DNA of 64,000 bases from an uncultured Flavobacteriaceae bacterium (GCA_905181835.1 CAJIZF010000004.1:620001-684000), one strand, 5' to 3'; positions 37,582-50,288 are shown, numbered from the stretch's first letter. Translations and numbers: made by a program. The notes: generated by a model not told the origin, from the sequence alone.

Positions 37582-39351
37582 ATGAATCTTCAAAACACCT
37601 TGTCAGAAAAAGTTAAGCAGGCAATAAGTCAGTTGTACAATACTTCTCTGGAAAGCGTAGAATTTCAATCAACTCGTAAAGAGTTTGAAGGAGATATTAC
37701 TGTTGTTGTTTTTCCGATGCTACGAGTTGTGAAAGGAAATCCAGTTCAAATTGGTGAAGCAATTGGTGAGTATTTGGTAGCTAATGTGGATGTGGTGATT
37801 CGTTTTAATGTCGTAAAAGGGTTTTTAAACTTGGTTTTCAGCGACACTTACTTTGTAGATTTTTTTAATTCGGTTTCTGATTTTTCTAACTTTGGAAAGC
37901 AAACTGGTACAAATGAAACATACATGGTAGAGTATTCTTCGCCAAATACCAATAAGCCCCTTCATTTGGGCCATGTTAGGAATATTTTATTAGGTTATTC
38001 GGTCGCTGAAATTTTAAAAGCTTCCGGTAAAAAAGCCTACAAGACACAAATTATCAATGATCGTGGAATTCATATTTGTAAAAGTATGCTGGCATGGGAA
38101 AAATTTGGTAATGGTGAAACACCCGAACTTAGTGGATTGAAAGGTGATAAGTTGGTGGGTAATTATTATGTAAAATTTGATCAAGAATATAAAAAAGAAG
38201 TTTTACAATTAATGGCCGAAGGTCTTACTGAAAGTGAAGCAAAAATCAAAGCTACATCTCTTGTTAAAGCCCAAGAAATGTTACGTAAATGGGAAGCTGG
38301 AAATAAAGATGTTGTATCATTATGGAAAATGATGAATGATTGGGTTTATGACGGCTTTAATAAAACATATCAGTCAATAGGTGTCGATTTCGATACTTTA
38401 TATTACGAAAGTAATACCTACTTATTAGGAAAAGAAGTGATAAAAGAAGGTCTTCAAAAAGAAGTCTTTTTTCAGAAAAAAGATGGCTCTATTTGGTGTG
38501 ATTTAACCGAAGATGGACTGGATGAAAAAATTGTACAGCGTCGTGATGGTACCGCTGTTTATATGACGCAAGATATTGGCACGGCTATTCAACGAGTAAA
38601 AGATTATCAAGACATTACCGGTATGATTTATACCGTTGGTAATGAGCAAGATTATCATTTTAAAGTGTTGTTTTTAATCTTAAAGAAATTAGGTTATCAG
38701 TGGGCAGATCATCTATACCACTTAAGTTATGGTATGGTGGATTTACCTTCTGGAAAAATGAAATCGAGAGAGGGAACCGTAGTAGATGCAGACGATCTAA
38801 TCTCTGATATGGCAAAAACGGCTAAAAAGATTAGCGAAGAATTAGGCAAAATAGATGATTTTACAGAAAAGGAGAAAGAACATCTATATCATACAATTGG
38901 CTTAGGAGCCTTAAAGTATTATATCCTTAAAGTAGATCCTAAGAAGCGCATTCTTTTTAACCCTGAAGAAAGTGTAGATTTTCAGGGGAATACAGGTCCT
39001 TTCATTCAATATACCTATGCGCGTATTCAATCAATTTTACGTAAAGGAGAGCTTTCTGTTAAATCTAGTAATTTAGAAGTCCTACATCCAAAAGAAAAAG
39101 AGTTAATTAAACAATTACAACTTTTTCCAGAGACAATACAACAAGCAGCAGCTCAGTACAGTCCTGCTCTAATTGCTAATTACACTTACGAATTAGTGAA
39201 ATCTTTTAATTCTTTTTATCAAAACGTGTCAATTTTAGGAGCAGATTTTGAAGAAGAAAAAAGTTTTAGAATTAAACTTTCTCGTGCAGTTTCAGACGTA
39301 ATCAAGACAGCATTTGGATTGCTTGGAATTGATGTTCCAGAAAGGATGTAA
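37582..39351 (+). CDS. argS: Arginine--tRNA ligase
   Basis: This class I synthetase charges tRNA-Arg. The 589 residues include an N-terminal Add1-like domain, the HIGH motif as HLGH in NKPLHLGHVRNILLG (about 128-131), the KMSKS-equivalent in PSGKMKSREGTVVDADDL and a C-terminal DALR anticodon-binding domain (QYTYARIQSILRK to the end KTAFGLLGIDVPERM). Its stop is 2 nt from the convergent stop of the acyl-CoA ligase. Confidence 0.97.
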   Translation: MNLQNTLSEKVKQAISQLYNTSLESVEFQSTRKEFEGDITVVVFPMLRVVKGNPVQIGEAIGEYLVANVDVVIRFNVVKGFLNLVFSDTYFVDFFNSVSDFSNFGKQTGTNETYMVEYSSPNTNKPLHLGHVRNILLGYSVAEILKASGKKAYKTQIINDRGIHICKSMLAWEKFGNGETPELSGLKGDKLVGNYYVKFDQEYKKEVLQLMAEGLTESEAKIKATSLVKAQEMLRKWEAGNKDVVSLWKMMNDWVYDGFNKTYQSIGVDFDTLYYESNTYLLGKEVIKEGLQKEVFFQKKDGSIWCDLTEDGLDEKIVQRRDGTAVYMTQDIGTAIQRVKDYQDITGMIYTVGNEQDYHFKVLFLILKKLGYQWADHLYHLSYGMVDLPSGKMKSREGTVVDADDLISDMAKTAKKISEELGKIDDFTEKEKEHLYHTIGLGALKYYILKVDPKKRILFNPEESVDFQGNTGPFIQYTYARIQSILRKGELSVKSSNLEVLHPKEKELIKQLQLFPETIQQAAAQYSPALIANYTYELVKSFNSFYQNVSILGADFEEEKSFRIKLSRAVSDVIKTAFGLLGIDVPERM

Positions 39352-39353
39352 AA

Positions 39354-41006
39354 TTATTTAATACTACTCTTAAAAATAACGACTTCTTTATCGTTATACC
39401 AAGATAAATAGCTGCTTTGATTTTTTTGCTCAATCAAATTTCTTTTTAACTTTAGGGTAGGAGTTAAAAAATTATTTTCAATAGTCCATTGATTTTTAAA
39501 AACAACTATTTTTTTTATTTTTTCATGTCTTTCTAGTCGATTATTTAAATCATTTAGTGTTTGGATTAAACTATTGGATAGAACTTCAGAGGAGCTTAAA
39601 TTTCCTATTTCTGAGGTGGTTACGAGTGCGATTGGATGTGGGAGCCCAGAACCTACAACACAAGCCTGTTCAATTTTTGTGTTTTTAATTAGTTCTAGTT
39701 CTATTCCAGAAGGGGATATGTATTTTCCTTTATCGGTTTTAAATTGATCCTTGATTCTGCCGGTAATTATTAAATTACCTTCCTCGTCGTATTTGCCTTT
39801 ATCACCTGTTTTTAGGTAACCATCTTGATCAAAAGCTTTTAAAGTTAACGCTGGATTTTTATAATAACCTTTCATTAAGCAGTTGTTTTTAATACAAATT
39901 TCTCCTTCCTCAGAAATCTTTGTTTTTACACCTGGAAGAGGTTTTCCTACGGTTCCTATTTTATTATTTGGAGGAATATTAAAATGAGAAATACAACAAT
40001 CTTCTGTCATTCCATAAATTTGAAAAATTTCAATATCTATTTTTTTATACCAATTGATGATATCAATTGAAACTGGGGCGGCCCCAGATATCATAATTTT
40101 TGCATGCTTTAATCCTAACTTTTGTTTTAACTTTCCTTTAAAAAAAATATTTAAAACAGGAATTTCTAAAATCCAGTTTAATTTTTTTTGAGGAATTTTA
40201 GATAAAACGATTTCCTGAAATTTCGTCCAAATCCTTGGAACAGCAAAAAATGCATGCGGTTGTGTACGTTGTAAATCTTTAGCAAAAGTTATCAAATTTT
40301 CAGGATAACTAAATTGTGCACCTATAGTAAGTCCATAGGTCCAAATAAGACGTTCAGCAACATGTACAAGTGGTAAGTATGAAAATAAACGAGGTTTTTT
40401 GGGTAGATCTATTATTTTTTGAACGGTATGTATGCTGTTAACAATATTTCCCACTGTATGAATAACCCCTTTTGGTTCGCCAGATGTCCCAGATGTATAG
40501 ATGACTGTATGTATATCGCTCATTTTAGGGAGCTTAACAGTAGTTTCTGATGTTTGTTCCGTAATAATTTTTTCCCAACTGTATTCTTCTTGAATTCCAT
40601 AGAGTTCGATTCCAATTTTTGGAATTTTTGGAATTCCTTTTTTAATAGCCTTGTAATTATCCAGTTTACCAAGAATAATAGCTTTAGATTCACTGTGGTT
40701 TAATACTTGTTCAATTGCATGTGCTGTTAATGAAGTATAAATAGGAATAGAGACTAATTCCGCCATCATTATTGCTAAATCGGCCATCATCCAATGTGCA
40801 CAATTTTTTGAAAGAATTGCGATATGATTTCCTTTTTGAAGCCCAATACTTTTTAATTTAGAAGCTATTTTTCTTATTTCATATCCAGTATCTCTGTATG
40901 AGTACGTTATAAGTTTTCCATTTATGGGTTGAATTAAAAAAGTTTGATTTGGAGTTTCTTTTTCCCAGTGTAAAAATGCTTCAAGTGGAGAGGAAAATTT
41001 TGACAT
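39354..41006 (-). CDS. AMP-binding long-chain acyl-CoA synthetase
   Basis: This enzyme should activate a fatty acid to acyl-CoA through an acyl-adenylate. The 550-residue product contains the AMP-binding P-loop VIYTSGTSGEPKGVIHTVG, the A5 motif QIYGMTEDCC, YLKTGDKGKYDEEGNLIITG and the hinge RIKDQFKTDKGKYISPSGIE. It is of the short FadD15-like bacterial type. It is monocistronic on the minus strand and converges with argS. Chain-length preference is unknown. Confidence 0.92.
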   Translation of the reverse strand: MSKFSSPLEAFLHWEKETPNQTFLIQPINGKLITYSYRDTGYEIRKIASKLKSIGLQKGNHIAILSKNCAHWMMADLAIMMAELVSIPIYTSLTAHAIEQVLNHSESKAIILGKLDNYKAIKKGIPKIPKIGIELYGIQEEYSWEKIITEQTSETTVKLPKMSDIHTVIYTSGTSGEPKGVIHTVGNIVNSIHTVQKIIDLPKKPRLFSYLPLVHVAERLIWTYGLTIGAQFSYPENLITFAKDLQRTQPHAFFAVPRIWTKFQEIVLSKIPQKKLNWILEIPVLNIFFKGKLKQKLGLKHAKIMISGAAPVSIDIINWYKKIDIEIFQIYGMTEDCCISHFNIPPNNKIGTVGKPLPGVKTKISEEGEICIKNNCLMKGYYKNPALTLKAFDQDGYLKTGDKGKYDEEGNLIITGRIKDQFKTDKGKYISPSGIELELIKNTKIEQACVVGSGLPHPIALVTTSEIGNLSSSEVLSNSLIQTLNDLNNRLERHEKIKKIVVFKNQWTIENNFLTPTLKLKRNLIEQKNQSSYLSWYNDKEVVIFKSSIK

Positions 41007-41112
41007 TATTAAAATTTATAAGTAAATGATATTTTGGGTTAAATAATAAAATCATAAACATTAGCGCTAAAATAACAATTAATTAAACGTTTATAACTAA
41101 GGAGATCTAGAA

Positions 41113-41464
41113 TTACCTTTTAACTTTCGAAGATTTCATTTCCCCGTCAATACCGCTTAAATCCTCTCTAAAACTCCAAAGTTCAGATCGCTTACCATTA
41201 CTATTATTTATCCAATCTTTTTTAAACTTTACGAAAGAACCCTCTCCGTGAACTTCTTCATATTTTATTTGGAAGTCATTTGTTTTACTGAGCCACTCAG
41301 GTTTTTGATAAAAAAAACTATCATTAAATCAATTCCTCCCTTTTCATCTGGAAATTCTTTAAAATAAACACCGTAAGATTCTTCCGGGTATTTTTCTCTA
41401 ATTACTTTTTTTACCTTGTATGATAGCAATACAATAAAGTAAAAAATAGCTTTCGTAATTTCAC
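41113..41464 (-). pseudogene. Broken small exported-protein gene
   Basis: No intact ORF covers this gap, but on the minus strand a GTG (41464) opens MKLRKLFFTLLYC, a signal-like start. A second frame continues SYKVKKVIREKYPEESYGVY, then FKEFPDEKGGIDLMIVFF. After a run of eight A on the plus strand (41310-41317) a further frame continues YQKPEWLSKTNDFQIKYEEV, HGEGSFVKFKKDWINNSNGK and onward to a stop at 41113. The pieces look like one protein of about 115 residues interrupted by two frameshifts, one at a homopolymer. I do not recognise the family. Confidence 0.55.
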
Positions 41465-41555
41465 AGATTTAGGGAGGATCTCCAATAATATACAAAAAAA
41501 GTATAACTTTTTTAATTATAAATAGTCAAACCTACTTATTGTAATATAAATTAAT

Positions 41556-41585
41556 TTGTTACTCCTTATTCAATTGTTATCTTTG
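41556..41585 (+). promoter_or_regulatory. Promoter of ffh-folD
   Basis: TTG (41556-41558), a 19-nt spacer and TATCTTTG (41578-41585) match the Bacteroidota consensus fully, 48 nt before the ffh ATG. Confidence 0.75.
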
Positions 41586-41633
41586 CAATTCTTTCAATAA
41601 CATAGAAAATACAGATAAAACTCAATAAAGATT

Positions 41634-42965
41634 ATGTTTAACAATTTAAGCGAAAAATTAGAAAAGGCACTTCACGTTTTAAAAGGTCAGGGTAGCATTA
41701 CAGAAGTTAATGTAGCAGAAACTTTAAAAGAAGTTAGGCGTGCCCTATTGGATGCGGATGTTAACTTTAAGATCGCAAAACAATTTACCAAAAGTGTTAA
41801 AGAAAAAGCACTAGGTCAAAATGTATTGACTTCAATTCAGCCTGGTCAATTGATGGTGAAAATTGTAAAAGATGAATTAACGGAGCTAATGGGTGGTGAT
41901 TCGGCTGGTATCAATTTAAGTGGAAATCCATCTGTAATTTTAATGTCTGGTTTACAAGGGAGTGGTAAAACTACATTTTCTGGAAAATTAGCAAATTTTT
42001 TAAAATCTAAAAAAACAAAGAAACCTTTATTAGTAGCTTGTGACATTTATCGCCCTGCAGCAATTGATCAACTTCACGTTGTTGGAGATCAAATTGGAGT
42101 TGAGGTATTTAGTGATCGAGGTAATGATGATCCTGTAGATATTGCTAAAAACGCTATTGAACATGCCAAGAAAAATGGATTTAATGTTGTTATAGTCGAT
42201 ACTGCTGGACGTTTAGCTGTAGACGAGGCGATGATGACTGAAATTGAAAATATCCATACTGCAATTCAACCGCATGAAACACTTTTTGTGGTAGATTCAA
42301 TGACAGGTCAAGATGCTGTTAATACTGCAAAAACATTTAATGACCGTCTAAATTTTGATGGTGTTATACTTACAAAATTAGATGGTGATACTCGAGGTGG
42401 TGCTGCAATTTCTATTAAAAGTGTAGTAAATAAACCGATAAAGTTTATTGGAACCGGAGAAAAAATGGAGGCGATTGACGTTTTCCATCCCTCAAGAATG
42501 TCTGATCGTATTTTAGGGATGGGTGATGTTGTATCCTTAGTTGAAAGAGCACAGGAGCAATTTGATGAGGTTGAGGCCAGAAAAATTCAGAAGAAAATTG
42601 CAAAGAATCAATTTGGATTTGATGATTTTTTAAAACAAATTCAGCAAGTAAAGAAAATGGGTAATATGAAAGATCTTATTGGTATGATTCCTGGAGCGGG
42701 AAAAGCCATGAAAGATGTAGATGTAGATGATGACGCCTTTAAAGGGATAGAAGCTATTATTCATTCTATGACGCCTGAAGAAAGGAGTCAACCTTCCATT
42801 ATAAATGCCAGTCGAAAAAAACGAATTGGGAAGGGAAGTGGCACCACAGTTCAAGAGGTAAATCAGTTAATGAAACAATTCAACCAAATGAGTAAGATGA
42901 TGAAAATGATGCAAGGTGGCGGTGGGCGAAAAATGATGCAGGCTATGAAAGGAATGAAACCATAA
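41634..42965 (+). CDS. ffh: Signal recognition particle protein Ffh
   Basis: Ffh binds signal sequences of nascent membrane proteins and, with 4.5S RNA and FtsY, delivers them to SecYEG. The 443 residues show the N domain, G1 GLQGSGKTTFSGKLA (about 106-120), DTAGRL, TKLDGDTRGGAA and the methionine-rich M domain ending MKMMQGGGGRKMMQAMKG. It has a clear promoter and is followed by folD after 23 nt. Confidence 0.97.
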   Translation: MFNNLSEKLEKALHVLKGQGSITEVNVAETLKEVRRALLDADVNFKIAKQFTKSVKEKALGQNVLTSIQPGQLMVKIVKDELTELMGGDSAGINLSGNPSVILMSGLQGSGKTTFSGKLANFLKSKKTKKPLLVACDIYRPAAIDQLHVVGDQIGVEVFSDRGNDDPVDIAKNAIEHAKKNGFNVVIVDTAGRLAVDEAMMTEIENIHTAIQPHETLFVVDSMTGQDAVNTAKTFNDRLNFDGVILTKLDGDTRGGAAISIKSVVNKPIKFIGTGEKMEAIDVFHPSRMSDRILGMGDVVSLVERAQEQFDEVEARKIQKKIAKNQFGFDDFLKQIQQVKKMGNMKDLIGMIPGAGKAMKDVDVDDDAFKGIEAIIHSMTPEERSQPSIINASRKKRIGKGSGTTVQEVNQLMKQFNQMSKMMKMMQGGGGRKMMQAMKGMKP

Positions 42966-42988
42966 TTTATTAACAAAAATTGAATAAA

Positions 42989-43873
42989 ATGATTCTACTA
43001 GACGGTAAAAAGACATCGAATGATATCAAGGATGAGATTGCGATATCTGTCAATGAAATTAAAAAACGAGGCGAAAAAGTACCTCATTTAGCAGCTGTTT
43101 TAGTAGGAAATGATGGGGCTAGTCTAACTTATGTTGGCTCAAAAGTAAGAGCTTGTGAACGAGTTGGTTTTAATTCAACTTTAATTAAGTTACCTGAAAC
43201 ATCCTCTGAAGAACGCTTATTAAAAACAATAAGCGATTTAAATAAAAACAATGAGATAGATGGTTTTATTGTTCAGTTGCCGCTGCCAAAACACATCAGT
43301 GAAGAAAAAGTTTTATTAGCCATCAATCCCAATAAGGATGTGGATGGTTTTCATCCTGAAAATTTTGGTAAAATGGCTCTAGAAATGGATAGTTTTATTC
43401 CAGCAACTCCTTTTGGAATATTGCAATTATTAGAGCGATATCAAGTTGAAACAAAAGGCAAACACACAGTAGTTATTGGAAGAAGCCATATTGTGGGAAG
43501 ACCTATGAGTATCTTGATGAGTCAAAAAGGTCCTGCAGCTAACAGCACTGTAACATTAACACATAGTTACACCAAAAACCTTTATGAAATAACTAAACAA
43601 GCAGACATTATAGTTGTAGCTTTAGGGATACCAGAATATTTGAAAGCAGATATGGTTAAAGATAATGTTGTTATAATAGATGTAGGCATCAGTAGAGTCC
43701 CAGATGAGTCTAAACCCAAGGGTTATGTTATTAAAGGGGATGTTGCATTTGATGAAGTTAGTAAAAAATCATCTTTCATTACGCCAGTTCCAGGGGGGGT
43801 AGGTCCGATGACTATCGCAATGTTATTAAAAAATACGCTAATCGCAAGGGAGCGAGGGGTTAACCATTCTTAG
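42989..43873 (+). CDS. folD: Bifunctional methylenetetrahydrofolate dehydrogenase/cyclohydrolase
   Basis: FolD makes 10-formyl-THF for purine and formyl-Met synthesis. The track begins at a TTG; the ATG at 42989 (MILLDGKKTSNDIKDEI) gives 294 residues, the normal size. Landmarks are the catalytic Lys region LTYVGSKVRACERVGF, QLPLPKHI, DVDGFHPENFGKM, the NADP site VIGRSHIVGRPMSILM and the C-terminal ITPVPGGVGPMTIAMLL. It is probably cotranscribed with ffh. Confidence 0.96.
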   Translation: MILLDGKKTSNDIKDEIAISVNEIKKRGEKVPHLAAVLVGNDGASLTYVGSKVRACERVGFNSTLIKLPETSSEERLLKTISDLNKNNEIDGFIVQLPLPKHISEEKVLLAINPNKDVDGFHPENFGKMALEMDSFIPATPFGILQLLERYQVETKGKHTVVIGRSHIVGRPMSILMSQKGPAANSTVTLTHSYTKNLYEITKQADIIVVALGIPEYLKADMVKDNVVIIDVGISRVPDESKPKGYVIKGDVAFDEVSKKSSFITPVPGGVGPMTIAMLLKNTLIARERGVNHS

Positions 43874-43896
43874 AACTATTTTTTAAAGTAACAACG

Positions 43897-44472
43897 TTAT
43901 TTTTTCTCGAATTCATCGATTTTCCAAGAAAGCATAAAATACTTAATTTTTGCTTCATCTGGAATGTTGGTAATATCAATCACAAGATTTGGATTGTATC
44001 TAAAATTTTCCGGTAATTCATTTTTATCAATATTAATAAAGAGATCATTATCTTCTAAAAATATCACAACGGTAGAAATAGTAGTTTCAATATTTGAAAT
44101 TTTATAATTTGCCTTAATATCTTTAAATGTACTACTTAAATTTAGTCCTTTGTCTGTTTTATAACGGGGATCGAAAAATTGAAAATTCGAAATCAAAGCA
44201 TCAGGATCATTATTAGTTACTGGCGATATTGATACTAATTTAGTTCCGTTTTTTTCATAAATCTCTACTTCTCCTTGAGTTGGTAACTCCTCATTCTGAG
44301 CATAAAGTTTAACTATAGAATCCTTAGCGAAAGTAGAATCAATTTCCTTTATTGTCATTCCTCTTGTTAAAGTACCAACAGAATCGTTAGATATTAAGAA
44401 TGGATTTATTTCTTCTTTACACTGAATGAATAGGAGAGTCACAGAAACTAGAGCTATTATTTTTTTTAACAT
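43897..44472 (-). CDS. Putative lipoprotein, unknown function
   Basis: The 191-residue product starts MLKKIIALVSVTLLFIQC, a short lipoprotein signal with Cys18 as the lipidation site. The mature protein has TLTRGMTIKEIDSTF near the start and beta-rich sequence after it, with no catalytic motif I recognise. It is monocistronic, with its own consensus promoter on the minus strand, and ends 24 nt from folD. Confidence 0.75.
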   Translation of the reverse strand: MLKKIIALVSVTLLFIQCKEEINPFLISNDSVGTLTRGMTIKEIDSTFAKDSIVKLYAQNEELPTQGEVEIYEKNGTKLVSISPVTNNDPDALISNFQFFDPRYKTDKGLNLSSTFKDIKANYKISNIETTISTVVIFLEDNDLFINIDKNELPENFRYNPNLVIDITNIPDEAKIKYFMLSWKIDEFEKK

Positions 44473-44506
44473 CAGTTGTTTTTTTTTAGATCGTTTTTTT
44501 ACAATC

Positions 44507-44536
44507 CAAAATTACTAAAATTGGTTCTGAATTCAA
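44507..44536 (-). promoter_or_regulatory. Promoter of the minus-strand lipoprotein
   Basis: On the minus strand TTG (44536-44534), a 19-nt spacer and TAATTTTG (44514-44507) match the consensus, 34 nt before the ATG at 44472. Confidence 0.65.
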
Positions 44537-44667
44537 TCAAAATTTTAAAAAAGAAGATTTACGGATTTTGAGTTTTGTTTTCTTAAAGGAATTATTTAAA
44601 CAACCATAGCAAGTCAATTTTTCATTTTCTTCTGAGAATAAACTGTAAAATAGTTAGTTTTAATTTT

Positions 44668-44675
44668 TACCTTTG
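44668..44675 (+). promoter_or_regulatory. -7 box of the queE-like gene, 5 nt from ATG
   Basis: TACCTTTG is a full TAnnTTTG match only 5 nt before the ATG at 44681, so the transcript is expected to be leaderless or nearly so. Confidence 0.55.
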
Positions 44676-44680
44676 CACTG

Positions 44681-45310
44681 ATGAAAAAAGAAATTAAAAG
44701 CCTGATTGATAAAGGAGAAATGCTTCCCTTAATGGAAGAGTTTTACACCGTTCAAGGAGAGGGTTTTCACAAGGGTACAGCGGCTTATTTTATAAGGATT
44801 GGCGGTTGTGATGTAGGGTGTCATTGGTGTGATGTAAAAGAGAGCTGGAACGCCGATTTACATCCCCCAACATTTACTGAAAAAATTGTAAAAAATGCTT
44901 CTAAATATTCTAACACAGTGGTAGTCACTGGAGGAGAACCTCTAATTTGGAATATGGAACCACTAACACATATGTTGAAAAAGAACAATCTAAATATACA
45001 TATAGAAACTTCTGGCGCATATGATTTAACAGGAACCTGGGATTGGATTTGTTTGTCTCCAAAAAAAACAAAGTTACCCAAACTAAACATATACAATCAA
45101 GCTAATGAGTTAAAAATCATTATCTACAACAGATCTGACTTTGATTTCGCTCAGGAACAAGCAGCGAAAGTAAACGATAGTTGTATGTTGTACTTACAGC
45201 CCGAATGGAGTAATAGAGAAAAGATGATTCCAATGATTGTAGATTATGTGATGAAAAATCCTAAATGGAAAGTCTCTCTACAAACACATAAATATCTAAA
45301 TATTCCCTAA
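44681..45310 (+). CDS. queE: 7-carboxy-7-deazaguanine synthase-like radical SAM protein
   Basis: QueE is a radical SAM enzyme that forms 7-carboxy-7-deazaguanine for queuosine. The 209 residues fit. The 4Fe-4S motif is GGCDVGCHWCDVKESW (Cys43, Cys47, Cys50), preceded by FYTVQGEGFHKGTAAYFIRI, and the SAM-binding VVVTGGEPL follows. QueC, QueD and QueF are not nearby. The QueE name is by family similarity; related activating enzymes share the motif. Start is set by the -7 box 5 nt upstream. Confidence 0.88.
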   Translation: MKKEIKSLIDKGEMLPLMEEFYTVQGEGFHKGTAAYFIRIGGCDVGCHWCDVKESWNADLHPPTFTEKIVKNASKYSNTVVVTGGEPLIWNMEPLTHMLKKNNLNIHIETSGAYDLTGTWDWICLSPKKTKLPKLNIYNQANELKIIIYNRSDFDFAQEQAAKVNDSCMLYLQPEWSNREKMIPMIVDYVMKNPKWKVSLQTHKYLNIP

Positions 45311-45331
45311 TCAATTCTTTAAAAGAAGATT

Positions 45332-45883
45332 TTATTGGACTTTCTTGAATGGTACAGCCACTCTTATCGAATCCCATCCCATGTGCATTATAATATTCTT
45401 GTCATCCTCTTCAAAAGCAATCGAAAATGCTTCCAGAGAGTCGCTTGTGGTTATTACAGGGACTGAAATTCGGGCTATATCATTTTCTTTTTTATAAAAA
45501 TAAGAACCCCACGCATTTAATTCAGAATGAAGAATAATTGTCCATTCTTTTTCGCCTGGTATTGTAAGTAAAGCATAACTTCCAGCTTTTAAATTGATTC
45601 CGTTAAAATAAAATTCTTTATATAATGTTAATTCTGGTGCTTCATTAGCTCCCGTTCTCCAAATTTCTCCGTTTGGAGCTAATTTACTTAACGTTCTTCC
45701 CTTTAGTTGAGGTCTGCTGTATATAATCTTCAATTCTTTATTAGATTCTCTATAATTTGATGGATAAGCAGCAATATCCAAAGGGCTTTTATCTAATTTC
45801 TTAAAATCCTGTGCACTTAACGATGTCCCAATTGTTACTAAGATTGAAAATACGAGAGTTTTTATTAATTTGATTTTTTCCAT
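45332..45883 (-). CDS. DUF2911 domain-containing exported protein
   Basis: The 183-residue product begins with a signal peptide (ending SLSAQ) and then shows the DUF2911 core: KIIYSRPQLKGRTL, LAPNGEIWRTGANEAPELTL, LKAGSYALLTIPGEKEWTII and WGSYFYKKENDIARI. The fold is a beta sandwich exported to the periplasm or cell surface; its function has not been defined. It is monocistronic and converges with the queE-like gene. Confidence 0.88.
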   Translation of the reverse strand: MEKIKLIKTLVFSILVTIGTSLSAQDFKKLDKSPLDIAAYPSNYRESNKELKIIYSRPQLKGRTLSKLAPNGEIWRTGANEAPELTLYKEFYFNGINLKAGSYALLTIPGEKEWTIILHSELNAWGSYFYKKENDIARISVPVITTSDSLEAFSIAFEEDDKNIIMHMGWDSIRVAVPFKKVQ

Positions 45884-45899
45884 GATTTTTTTCTTTGAT

Positions 45900-45907
45900 C
45901 AAAAATA
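45900..45907 (-). promoter_or_regulatory. Candidate -7 box for the DUF2911 gene
   Basis: On the minus strand this is TATTTTTG, matching TAnnTTTG, 16 nt before the ATG at 45883. Confidence 0.45.
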
Positions 45908-49208
<3,301 letters not shown>

Positions 49209-49261
49209 AACAAATGATCTCTTTTTTAAATTTTTTTATTAAAAAATTTATACAAATAGTT

Positions 49262-49269
49262 TAACTTTG
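49262..49269 (+). promoter_or_regulatory. Candidate -7 box for mdh
   Basis: TAACTTTG matches TAnnTTTG, 39 nt before the mdh ATG. The upstream 50 nt are T- and A-rich with no clear TTG at -33. Confidence 0.5.
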
Positions 49270-49308
49270 TATCTCTTTAAAAATAAGAACAAAACAAAAT
49301 AAAAAATT

Positions 49309-50235
49309 ATGAAAATTACAATTGTTGGGGCTGGTGCAGTTGGAGCTAGTTGTGCTGAATACATTGCTATTAAAAATTTTGCTAGTGAAGTAGTAATATT
49401 GGATATTAAAGAGGGTTTTGCAGAAGGTAAAGCAATGGACCTAATGCAAACAGCTTCGTTAAATGGATTCGACACTAAAATAGTGGGGGTAACAAACGAT
49501 TATTCAAAAACAGCAGGAAGTGACGTTGTTGTAATAACCAGTGGTGTCCCTCGTAAACCAGGAATGACAAGGGAACAATTAATAGATATCAATGCAGGAA
49601 TTGTAAAATCTGTTTCCTCTAATTTAATTAAATACTCATCTGAGGCAATAATGATTGTCGTGAGTAACCCAATGGATACGATGACTTATTTAGTTCATAA
49701 AACAGCGGGATTACCAAAAAATAGAATTATTGGAATGGGTGGTGCTTTGGATAGTGCTCGATTTAAATATCGATTAGCGGAAGCCTTAGGAGCTCCAATC
49801 AGCGATGTAGACGGAATGGTAATTGGTGGTCACAGTGATGTAGGTATGGTTCCTCTAACTAGAATGGCAACTAGAAATAGTATTCCTGTAAGTAAATTTA
49901 TTTCGGAAGAAAGATTAGATGAAGTTATGGAAGCTACAAAAGTTGGTGGCGGTACCTTAACAAAACTTCTTGGAACCTCTGCTTGGTATGCACCAGGTGC
50001 TGCGGTTTCAGGTTTAGTACAAGCTATTGTCTGTGATCAGAAAAAAATATTCCCCTGTTCAACCCTATTGGAGGGCGAATATGGATTAAACGATATTTGT
50101 ATTGGTGTTCCTGTTGTTTTAGGTAGAAACGGAATTGAAAAAATTGTTCAGTTAGACCTTACAGATGCCGAAAACGAACATATGAATAGAAGTGCTGAAG
50201 GGGTCCGAAAAACGAATGGCTTGTTAGAATTATAG
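49309..50235 (+). CDS. mdh: Malate dehydrogenase
   Basis: This LDH-like malate dehydrogenase oxidises malate to oxaloacetate with NAD, the substrate of the citrate synthase encoded at 34185. The 308 residues show the nucleotide-binding start KITIVGAGAVGASCAEYIA, the substrate loop GVPRKPGMTREQLIDIN with both arginines typical of malate specificity, VVSNPMDTMTYL and the catalytic histidine in VIGGHSDVGMVPL. It is followed by a perfect palindromic terminator. Confidence 0.96.
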   Translation: MKITIVGAGAVGASCAEYIAIKNFASEVVILDIKEGFAEGKAMDLMQTASLNGFDTKIVGVTNDYSKTAGSDVVVITSGVPRKPGMTREQLIDINAGIVKSVSSNLIKYSSEAIMIVVSNPMDTMTYLVHKTAGLPKNRIIGMGGALDSARFKYRLAEALGAPISDVDGMVIGGHSDVGMVPLTRMATRNSIPVSKFISEERLDEVMEATKVGGGTLTKLLGTSAWYAPGAAVSGLVQAIVCDQKKIFPCSTLLEGEYGLNDICIGVPVVLGRNGIEKIVQLDLTDAENEHMNRSAEGVRKTNGLLEL

Positions 50236-50264
50236 AAATCCTTCTTAATATGAGATTATCTAAT

Positions 50265-50288
50265 AAAGACTGTATATATACAGTCTTT
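50265..50288 (+). terminator. Perfect palindromic terminator after mdh
   Basis: AAAGACTGTATA and its exact reverse complement TATACAGTCTTT abut to form a 24-nt palindrome (functional loop formed by the central bases), followed by an A and a run of six T. The T run feeds into the TATATTTG box of the next gene. Confidence 0.8.
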
